Assembly (NCBI GenBank): GCA_041665525.1
Contig: JBAYIS010000002.1
Location: forward strand, 124,001-188,000
DNA length: 64,000 bases
Direction: 5' to 3'
DNA from: UBA8401 sp041665525
GTDB lineage: Bacteria; Bacteroidota; Ignavibacteria; UBA10030; UBA8401
A model generated the notes under the pieces. The model saw nothing but the letters and a program-made list of their open reading frames with translations, ran no database searches and was not told the origin of the DNA. The position numbers and the translations under genes were made by a program. Below are positions 56,972 to 64,000 of this stretch, one piece after another (positions within the stretch are counted from its first letter, which is position 1; the number at the start of each line of letters is the position of its first letter).

Positions 56972-59146
56972 TTAATTCCGTTTTCTTTTGTTCTTTTTTC
57001 CTTTACTCTCTTCTTTAATATCTGTTTCGGCAAGGACAAAATCAATCTGTCTGCGTTCCGGGGTGACCTTAGCCACCTTGACAATTATCGAATCGCCGAG
57101 ACGCAGGCGTTTCTTTTTCCGCTCACCGACCAACGCGTATTGCTTTTCATCGAAGACATAATAATCATCATCCAGATCCCGCACATTCAACAATCCTTCC
57201 ACCAGGATGTCCTTGATCTCAACAAAAACGCCGTATTGGATTACTCCGGAAATGATTCCTTCGAACTCCACTCCGATATGCTGCCGCATATATTCTACCT
57301 GCATTACTTTTACAGAATCGCGTTCCGCATCTGCTGCGACCTTTTCCCGCTCCGAGCAATGCTTGCACATGGCCGGCAAATCTTTCCGCATAGACTGTTT
57401 GCGTTTTTCACTCATCCCGTTCATATAATCCCACAACAGCCGGTGCACCAGAAGATCGGGATACCGCCGGATAGGCGAAGTGAAGTGCGCATAGTGATCG
57501 AATGCCAGTCCGAAATGACCAATGTTGTCTGCCGAATAGACCGCTTTGGCCATGCTTCGCAGTGCCACTTCATTGATCAGATTCTCTTCTTTCGTTCCCT
57601 GTACGTCGGTCAACAGCTGCTGAAGATCTATTGACGAAGAAGATTGCGAGATGTTTAATTTATAACCGAATTTTCTTACGAATTCTTCCAGTGAGCGTAG
57701 TTTTTCTTTGTCCGGAAGATCGTGCACACGATAGACGAACGGCAGTACTTCTCCGTTCTTTTCCAGTGTGGAAATGTGCGTCGCTACCGTTTGATTTGCC
57801 AGCAGCATACATTCTTCCACCAGTTGATGACTCTTCAGCCGTTTTTTTATGTAGATGTCCGATGGTTTCCCCTTCTCATCATACGTGAACCGCGCTTCCG
57901 GAGAATCGAAGTCGATGCTGCCGTTCTTCATCCGTTTCTTTCGGAGGATCTTTGCTGCAGACCAGAGATCGTTCAATTCTTCGGCATATTCTCCTTTATG
58001 TGAATCGAGAATTGCTTCCGCTTCTTCATAAGTGAATCGGCGTTTGGAATTGATCACGCTTCGTGCAAATTCATATTTTCGGACCCTTCCTTTGTCCGTC
58101 ACATTCATGAATACGGAATATGTCAGCCTGTCCTTCTGCGGAACGAGACTGCAAATATCATTCGAGAGTTTTTCCGGCAGCATCGGGATTACCTGATTGG
58201 CAAGATACACACTCGTCGCCCGTGCAAATGCTTCCTGATCGATAATTCCTCCTTCCGTTACATACGCGCTGACATCGGCGATATGAACACCGATGCGGAA
58301 GGAGCCCCCCTCCAGCTTTTCAATGGAAAGTGCGTCGTCAAAATCCTTAGCATCATGCGGATCGATCGTGACGATTACTGCGTTTCGAAGATCGAGCCTC
58401 TGACGGATCTCTTCTGCGGGAATCTGCGAAGGGATGGAAGCGGCGGCATGCTCCACCTCCTTCGGAAAGGCGGTCGGTAAATGATACGCCTGGATTACCG
58501 AGCGAAGTTCAACAAACGGATCACCTGCGGCACCTAATGTTTTGATAATCTTTCCTTCGGGATTCTTGTATGCATCTTCCCATTCCAACAATTCCACAAG
58601 TACTTTGTCCCCGGATTCGGCGCCGTTCAGGTCTTCTGGGGCGATATAGAAATCCCGCTTTACCGTAGGATCATCCGGTAGGACAAAATAAAAATTCTTG
58701 CTCCGCTGCAAAGTGCCGCCGAATTCCGTATGTGCGCGGGTAAGAACGCTCAACACTTCTCCGACGCTCCGTTCATCATCCGTTTTTTTCCCTTTTTTGG
58801 AGACGAAGACAGCGCATTCAACGATATCGCCGTTAAACGCAGTGCCGAGTGATTGCTTGTCGATAACCACTTCGCCGCGGCTCGTTGTCACAACGCCGTT
58901 GCCGCGCTTGTCCACCTTCAGTACTCCGCGAAGCCGGTTCGAAGTTGCCGGAATGTGGTATCCTTGTTTCTTTGTCCACTGTAACGCCCCATCATCCACC
59001 ATGGCGTGAAGGATTTCCCTGAGAAATTGAAAATCTTGTTCATTCGAAATCTTCAAGCGACGGCGCAATTGGCGGGACTTGAATCCTTCCCTATTGTGTT
59101 TTGATAAATAGGAAATGATCTGTTCACGGAATTGTTCTGTTTTCAT
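56972..59146 (-). CDS. rnr: Ribonuclease R
   Basis: A 724-residue 3'-5' exoribonuclease. It has an N-terminal helix-turn-helix (1-60), cold-shock domains, an RNB catalytic domain with VTIDPHDAKDFDDALSIEKL (the four acidic residues that bind Mg2+) and IPMLPEKLSNDICSLVPQKDRL, and an S1 domain (GVEFEGIISGVIQYGVFVEI) followed by a basic Lys/Arg-rich tail. It degrades structured RNA. It lies 8 bp after tamB in the same direction. Confidence 0.96.
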   Translation of the reverse strand: MKTEQFREQIISYLSKHNREGFKSRQLRRRLKISNEQDFQFLREILHAMVDDGALQWTKKQGYHIPATSNRLRGVLKVDKRGNGVVTTSRGEVVIDKQSLGTAFNGDIVECAVFVSKKGKKTDDERSVGEVLSVLTRAHTEFGGTLQRSKNFYFVLPDDPTVKRDFYIAPEDLNGAESGDKVLVELLEWEDAYKNPEGKIIKTLGAAGDPFVELRSVIQAYHLPTAFPKEVEHAAASIPSQIPAEEIRQRLDLRNAVIVTIDPHDAKDFDDALSIEKLEGGSFRIGVHIADVSAYVTEGGIIDQEAFARATSVYLANQVIPMLPEKLSNDICSLVPQKDRLTYSVFMNVTDKGRVRKYEFARSVINSKRRFTYEEAEAILDSHKGEYAEELNDLWSAAKILRKKRMKNGSIDFDSPEARFTYDEKGKPSDIYIKKRLKSHQLVEECMLLANQTVATHISTLEKNGEVLPFVYRVHDLPDKEKLRSLEEFVRKFGYKLNISQSSSSIDLQQLLTDVQGTKEENLINEVALRSMAKAVYSADNIGHFGLAFDHYAHFTSPIRRYPDLLVHRLLWDYMNGMSEKRKQSMRKDLPAMCKHCSEREKVAADAERDSVKVMQVEYMRQHIGVEFEGIISGVIQYGVFVEIKDILVEGLLNVRDLDDDYYVFDEKQYALVGERKKKRLRLGDSIIVKVAKVTPERRQIDFVLAETDIKEESKGKKNKRKRN

Positions 59147-59154
59147 GTTGTTGG

Positions 59155-62100
59155 TTAGAAAGTAAATCGGTAAAAGAGACGTGCACCGAGGATATTCTTC
59201 GCTTGAATAGATGTGTAATCAGCATTCTCGGTCTTTTTTTCCACCTCAAAAATAAAATTTCTGTTCTGTTTTCCCAGCACAGGCAGTTGAATGCTGACAT
59301 TGGTATTGCTCACATCGGTGAAGACCCTGCCGCCGATATTGATCACGGCATCGGAAACTTCCAGCACGGTGTTGATGTCCGTTTCGGATGTAACATTCCG
59401 TACCTCAACTCTCTTCACGTAAGGAATATTGTTCTTGGTAATGAAATCGTTCACCAGCCCGGAAAGAAGACTGTTGATAAACGTCCCCCCGATCGCTTCG
59501 GTCAGCTGAGACCCAAGTCTGTTGCGGTCGTACGTGGAGAGTTCCTCGCGAAATTGTCCCGGTTTATTCTGCGACGAGGTGAGCAGAAACGCAATCGCAT
59601 CGTTCTCAACATCACCGACTCTCGGTATCTCCCGGCCGTTATCGTCGACCTTGGCAAGACCGATCTTAATCTTTGGGTTGATACGCGTACCGGTGATTTC
59701 CAGGGAGACTACTACTTTCTCCTCTTTAGTTTCGTTGGGATCAACAAGATGAGTTCCTTCGTACTTTGCCAAGATGTTTAATTGCGGATTCTGCGGGTCG
59801 CCGATGAATGTCAGCGATCCTGTTGCTTTAAACTCCTTGTAGAATTTATAATTCGATCCATCCCCGACATTAATCGTCCCGGTTAGTTGCTGAGCGATCT
59901 CATCTTTCTTCAGCACCATTTTCCCATTGAGTTCGGCGAACAATTCTTCATATGCTCCTGCATTGGCATTAAAGATCATCTGCACTCGCACATTCCCCCG
60001 AGTTTCGATCGTTAATTCATATCCGAATCCATCGAGAAATGTCCGTTCAGTCTTTTTAAGTGATGATACCGGTAACAAGGCCTGAAGTATCTTATTCACC
60101 GCTGCGGTATCGACCATCTGTTTCGATGTATCATCAACGAACAGAATGTCATCGAACCGTGCAGCTGCCAGTGAAGTGGCTTGCTGTGTCGGCGGAAACG
60201 TCAAGAATGCATCCTGGACAATAATATCCCCGATGATCCTTGACCGCTCGAATGTTCCTTCAAACCGCAAACCTTTCGGACCTGTCTGTCCGACAAGTCT
60301 GCCAAAGAACGACTGGTTGGCTGCGCGTGAACGGTCCTGCAACACCAAAAGTTCGCCGTTTGCCGTCAAATGATATTCCGCCGGAGCAAATCCTTTCAAT
60401 TGGATATGACCGCCAATATCAACACGCCCTTCAGTGTAATCATCCTCTAAATTAGTAATCGCAAATTGCGGAAAAAGGATCTTTTGACTGTCCAATGCAA
60501 TTGTTCCACGGACACGGTAGGTAATTCCATTCATTTCAAGTCGGAAAGATCCGCTGTCCAATTGAAACTGACCAATTTGGATTGGATTGACCAACGATCC
60601 TTTCAAGTCGACCATACCGCTGATTCTCCCTTTCATTTGGTCGATTTCCGGGACAAAAATATCGAATACCGAGGAAGAGAGGTTCCCAGCGGTAATTTGT
60701 AAATCCATTCCTTCAATATTTACCCGGTCTTCCACATCGGTAAACCGGAGGTCAATGGGAACCACTCCTTCTAGATTGAATTGTTGAGAAACCGGGGAGT
60801 CCGATGCATCATTCATTTCAATCTTTACACCGGCCCGCCTTTTGGAATAGCTTAACGCCGCGTTTAGATCGCCAAAATTGCTGTTCCTGTACGAAATGTC
60901 TCTACCCTCCAGTTGAGCTATGATGATCGGGCTTTCGGCAGTTCCGGCAACGGTCGCAGACATATCAATCGTTCCTCCTAGCGCAAGCGCCTGTTCCCGG
61001 AACGCCTGCGAAGTATTCACAAAGAAGATATCCGAAAGATCGAAGTTCTTTACGGTAGCATCTGCCATGATGGCACCGTCGAAACTATATTTTCCTCTTA
61101 CCGAGATCTCCTCATCCCTTCGGATAAACAGCGATGAGTCTATTTGAATACCATTGGATGAAATTTTCGTCACAAACGGGGTTGCAGAACGGATATCGAT
61201 TCCCTGATATCTTGCATACAAATCGGAAAATGTTATTGTATTGGCTATTGGTGTAACACCAATCGAGCCTTGGGCTGAGAATGCCAGCGTGGTATCGACA
61301 TCCGATGCAACCGAAAATTCTCCTTGTTGTTTTGAATAGTCCAGCCCGATGGTAGTGAATTTGAGCGTGGTATTCTTGATATCAATCTTATCACTGCTAA
61401 AATTGATCTTCATTGATAATGAATCATTCAATGCCGTCATTCGATGTGGAACGATCTTTTGAATGGAGTAATTCAAATCGGCCTTGTTGAAATTCAGAGG
61501 AACCGACGGATCATCATACGATCCACGCGCCAGGACGATATTCCCGGAAGAAGAGACTCCCGCAGAATCACTGCTCAATGTCCCTCGAGCACTCCCGATC
61601 AGTTCAAGTCGGGGAAAATCAAAGAAAACGGAAATAGGCTGCAGGTTTTTTAATGTCAAATCATAGGTGATTGAACTGGGTTGAAGAAGCAGTGAATCTA
61701 CTGCTGAAGACGAATCCTGTTGTCCGGCATACGAAGTATCCACGATCATCCGTTGATACGCATACAGAGAACTTATTCCTGCAATATGCGCTTGGATCCC
61801 TTTCACCATATCTGCAAAGGTGAACTTTCCCCGTATCGTCCCATCAACAACAGGCGAACGAACGGTGATATGATCGTTGTTGAGTGTATCCTTCAGCCAT
61901 TGCAGCACGATTTGTGCACTGTCAAAGGACATATCCTTGAAATTCGAAGCGGAAAAATCGATTCTTGTGTCGGACGGATTGTCGAACAATGAAAGTCCAG
62001 TGCCGGAGCGTTCGATATTGAACGAAAGATCGGACCGATAATAATCATTCTTCAGGATGGGAGCCAGATCAAGTCTATCGATCGATGCGGAAAGAAGATA

Positions 62101-63645
62101 TGACGGAGATGCTTCGTCATGAAAATCAATAAATGCTTTTCCGGTAATATTTCCATCCGGCGAACGGACAAAAATATCGGTCTGGATCTTCTGTTCCTTC
62201 GCAGAGACCTCCACTTTTGCCGCATTCACTGCAATATTCCTGATCATTGATGAATCGATCTCAACCGTCGCTTCGGAATTCAGCGTCGCCATGGATGTTC
62301 CCTCTCCTTCGATAAATATCCGGGTATTCAATCTTGAAAGAAACTCGTTCGAGGCAAACACTTTTTCCAAATTAACGTTATTACCGGCGAGTATCCCCTT
62401 GTAGTGGATATTTTCTTCGGTAATAACCATCTGTCCATCCACCGTAACCGTTCCCGCGGCTGAACGCACTTTGGAAATTGCAAGGAAATCGAGCGGTTTC
62501 CCGACGAACTGAAAATCGAGTGTCAGCATGCCGAGTTGTGCATATTCCGGTATCTTGAAATACGGCATAAGCGCAGGAACATCGGAAGGATTGACGGTAC
62601 TATTGGTCGAAACGACATTCAGGCGCAATTCGCGCGGATTATGGATGTTGGAAACCGTACCGGAAAGAGAGATAACCGATTTCCCGAATGTTGCGTTCAA
62701 TTTGCGGACGGATAAATTTTCAAAATTTCCATCCATTTCACCGTCGAAATAGACGTTCCCTTTCAAAAAATCAAGTGAGGGTAGGAATATCTGAATGTCA
62801 TTCGCCAAAATATTGGAAGGGTTTATATTCAATCCTACGTGAACTGATCTCAATTCGGCAACAGAACCGATGGAAAAGACATCAATTCCATCCATCCGTG
62901 CCGTACACTCAATCCGTGAAGTAGGGGTTTCAATAATCAAGTCTTTAAGAATGCTCTTATCCCGGGTCCGAGATACTGCGGCTGTGAGTTTCGTCAGCAT
63001 GAATTTCTCTTTGGGAGAGATGAAAGACAGGTGATTGATATCCGCCGCCAATTCCCTGGAAGAATACATCCCATCAATGTTGATGTTCACTTTTTCCAGG
63101 TCGATATTACTGTAATTGATGTTCCGGTGCCCGTTCCGGTCGAACAGCAATGAATCAATTGCTCCTGTTGAATCAGTGATATGTACCTGAGCATTGATAA
63201 TCCGCAGGCTTCCGGCAGTAACAACCAACGGTGATTCCGCCGTATCGGGTGGCGTGGACGATCGGGAAAGCCGGTTCACATTCCATTCACCATTCTTCCA
63301 TCGGATAAGATTGACGGAAGGATTTTCGATCGTCAGCGAATCAACTGTGATCCTGTCATTCAGGATATCCAGCAGATCGTACTGCACAGTCACTGTTCCG
63401 GATTCAACGAACGGTGCTCCGTCCACATACATCATCACGGTGTCAACGGTGAATCCAGTAATGAGATTTCCGTTGATCTCGCCGATATAGATGTTGGCAT
63501 TAACTTCTTTTTCGAGAAAATTATAAAGGGTCGATCGCAATGTTGCACGGAACATTGGGGTTTGCGTGAATAACCCAAGTCCGCCCATGACGAGAAGGAA
63601 TGATGCAACGGAGTACAGGAATATTTTTGAAGCTTTTTTCGTCAT
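59155..63645 (-). CDS. tamB: TamB/AsmA-like translocation and assembly protein (DUF490)
   Basis: A 1496-residue protein with one N-terminal membrane segment (about 8-28) and a long run of beta-strands, as in the hydrophobic-groove proteins of the TamB/AsmA group that link inner and outer membranes. The C-terminal 450 residues carry the DUF490 signature (MKGRISGMVDLKGSLVNPIQIGQFQLDSGSFRL, ..LRFEGTFERSRIIGDIIVQDAFLTFPP, LGSQLTEAIGGTFINSLLSGLVNDFI). It probably works with an Omp85 partner or in lipid transport. It starts 3 bp after the rfaE2 stop, in an rfaE2-tamB-rnr transcript. Confidence 0.88.
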   Translation of the reverse strand: MTKKASKIFLYSVASFLLVMGGLGLFTQTPMFRATLRSTLYNFLEKEVNANIYIGEINGNLITGFTVDTVMMYVDGAPFVESGTVTVQYDLLDILNDRITVDSLTIENPSVNLIRWKNGEWNVNRLSRSSTPPDTAESPLVVTAGSLRIINAQVHITDSTGAIDSLLFDRNGHRNINYSNIDLEKVNINIDGMYSSRELAADINHLSFISPKEKFMLTKLTAAVSRTRDKSILKDLIIETPTSRIECTARMDGIDVFSIGSVAELRSVHVGLNINPSNILANDIQIFLPSLDFLKGNVYFDGEMDGNFENLSVRKLNATFGKSVISLSGTVSNIHNPRELRLNVVSTNSTVNPSDVPALMPYFKIPEYAQLGMLTLDFQFVGKPLDFLAISKVRSAAGTVTVDGQMVITEENIHYKGILAGNNVNLEKVFASNEFLSRLNTRIFIEGEGTSMATLNSEATVEIDSSMIRNIAVNAAKVEVSAKEQKIQTDIFVRSPDGNITGKAFIDFHDEASPSYLLSASIDRLDLAPILKNDYYRSDLSFNIERSGTGLSLFDNPSDTRIDFSASNFKDMSFDSAQIVLQWLKDTLNNDHITVRSPVVDGTIRGKFTFADMVKGIQAHIAGISSLYAYQRMIVDTSYAGQQDSSSAVDSLLLQPSSITYDLTLKNLQPISVFFDFPRLELIGSARGTLSSDSAGVSSSGNIVLARGSYDDPSVPLNFNKADLNYSIQKIVPHRMTALNDSLSMKINFSSDKIDIKNTTLKFTTIGLDYSKQQGEFSVASDVDTTLAFSAQGSIGVTPIANTITFSDLYARYQGIDIRSATPFVTKISSNGIQIDSSLFIRRDEEISVRGKYSFDGAIMADATVKNFDLSDIFFVNTSQAFREQALALGGTIDMSATVAGTAESPIIIAQLEGRDISYRNSNFGDLNAALSYSKRRAGVKIEMNDASDSPVSQQFNLEGVVPIDLRFTDVEDRVNIEGMDLQITAGNLSSSVFDIFVPEIDQMKGRISGMVDLKGSLVNPIQIGQFQLDSGSFRLEMNGITYRVRGTIALDSQKILFPQFAITNLEDDYTEGRVDIGGHIQLKGFAPAEYHLTANGELLVLQDRSRAANQSFFGRLVGQTGPKGLRFEGTFERSRIIGDIIVQDAFLTFPPTQQATSLAAARFDDILFVDDTSKQMVDTAAVNKILQALLPVSSLKKTERTFLDGFGYELTIETRGNVRVQMIFNANAGAYEELFAELNGKMVLKKDEIAQQLTGTINVGDGSNYKFYKEFKATGSLTFIGDPQNPQLNILAKYEGTHLVDPNETKEEKVVVSLEITGTRINPKIKIGLAKVDDNGREIPRVGDVENDAIAFLLTSSQNKPGQFREELSTYDRNRLGSQLTEAIGGTFINSLLSGLVNDFITKNNIPYVKRVEVRNVTSETDINTVLEVSDAVINIGGRVFTDVSNTNVSIQLPVLGKQNRNFIFEVEKKTENADYTSIQAKNILGARLFYRFTF

Positions 63646-63648
63646 TAA

Positions 63649-64000
63649 TTATTTCTTACCGAACCGGTTCACAATGGTTTCAACGATGCCGGACGTTGAC
63701 CGATCTGGGACGAATTCGATCGTTTGAACGGAACCGCCGGCGCGTTCAACAACTTCTCTCCCCACGATCGACTCGATCGTATAATCCGCCCCCTTTACCA
63801 GCACATCCGGAACCAGCGTAGTTATGATATTGAGTGGTGTATCCTCATCAAACATGCATACTGCATCGACATTGGCCAACTGAGAGAGAACATACGCCCG
63901 ATCTTCCTGCGGTACAATCGGACGGAGCGAGCCTTTGATCCTACGTACCGATGCATCAGAGTTCATGCCGATGATCAGCACATCGCCGAGTGCTTTGGCT
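63649..64000 (-). CDS. rfaE2: D-glycero-beta-D-manno-heptose 1-phosphate adenylyltransferase (cut by the window edge)
   Basis: The C-terminal part of a nucleotidyltransferase. The frame reads AKALGDVLIIGMNSDASVRRIKGSLRPIVPQEDRAYVLSQLANVDAVCMFDEDTPLNII, then VLVKGADYTIESIVGREVVERAGGSVQTIEFVPDRSTSGIVETI, a clear match to RfaE2/HldE C-domains. It activates heptose-1-phosphate with ATP for LPS inner-core synthesis. The HxGH motif lies beyond 64000, so whether it is a stand-alone RfaE2 or the end of a fused HldE cannot be told. Confidence 0.9.
   Translation of the reverse strand, partial: AKALGDVLIIGMNSDASVRRIKGSLRPIVPQEDRAYVLSQLANVDAVCMFDEDTPLNIITTLVPDVLVKGADYTIESIVGREVVERAGGSVQTIEFVPDRSTSGIVETIVNRFGKK

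Overview
The window (about 47-48% GC by eye) looks like a chromosome segment from the Bacteroidota/Chlorobi (FCB) superphylum, probably near the Ignavibacteria. Evidence: a PorZ-like secretion protein, a PUR/DUF3276 protein, TolB-propeller outer-membrane proteins, TamB, and heptose (LPS) synthesis. The best promoters read TTGACT-N17-TATATT, which is closer to the classical sigma-70 form than to the Bacteroidia -33/-7 form. I see no prophage, plasmid replication gene or CRISPR array. The assignment is an inference from gene content.

Layout. 1-5066: start of a POTRA outer-membrane protein, a CoA-binding protein, a frameshifted GxxExxY mini-element, gcvP and rnc. 5287-12962: a minus-strand fatty-acid cluster, in transcription order DUF177-rpmF // plsX-fabH-fabD-(Cys-cluster protein)-fabG-acpP-fabF. 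Terminators follow rpmF, acpP and fabF. 13178-22133: PUR protein, PorZ-like protein, ribH, PHP phosphoesterase, a Crp/Fnr regulator, a BamB-like lipoprotein and a protease/propeller/barrel protein. 22607-28415: fni-GGPP synthase-ptsH-ptsI-pgi plus a VUT transporter; then tRNA-Pro(TGG). 28740-37390 (plus): a coupled run of sensor kinase, FecR-domain protein and a 1600-residue protein with twelve PKD-like repeats. 37470-41184: small metabolic genes, guaD, rdgB and radA. 41268-48465: a GT-C membrane protein convergent with a TRAP operon (TatT, GH2 glycosidase, DctP, DctQ, DctM). 48627-53741 (plus): PhoD-like phosphatase, OmpR-type two-component pair, amino-acid permease. 53817-64000: second protease/propeller/barrel protein, rnr, tamB and the end of rfaE2.

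The most unusual signal is in the fatty-acid cluster. Two relics of the fabF 3' end lie in tandem behind intact fabF. Each still encodes ATLAFKKFS, but with synonymous codons that differ from fabF and from each other, while the 27-bp hairpin spacer next to each relic is identical. At fabG, the first 15 codons exist twice. The relic keeps the ATGA start/stop overlap with the upstream gene. The working fabG starts again about 430 bp downstream, synonymously recoded, behind an inserted GIY-YIG nuclease ORF. That ORF is bracketed within 2-4 bp of its start and stop by inverted 27-mers that vary by compensatory base-pair changes. A second unit of the same design (GxxExxY ORF bracketed by inverted ~24-mers) lies at 841-1289, and a solo relative of its repeat lies just before radA. 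Together these suggest small single-ORF, hairpin-ended elements that sit at gene edges, and replacement of gene ends by recoded copies. This is my inference; the repeats, relics and codon differences are read directly from the sequence.
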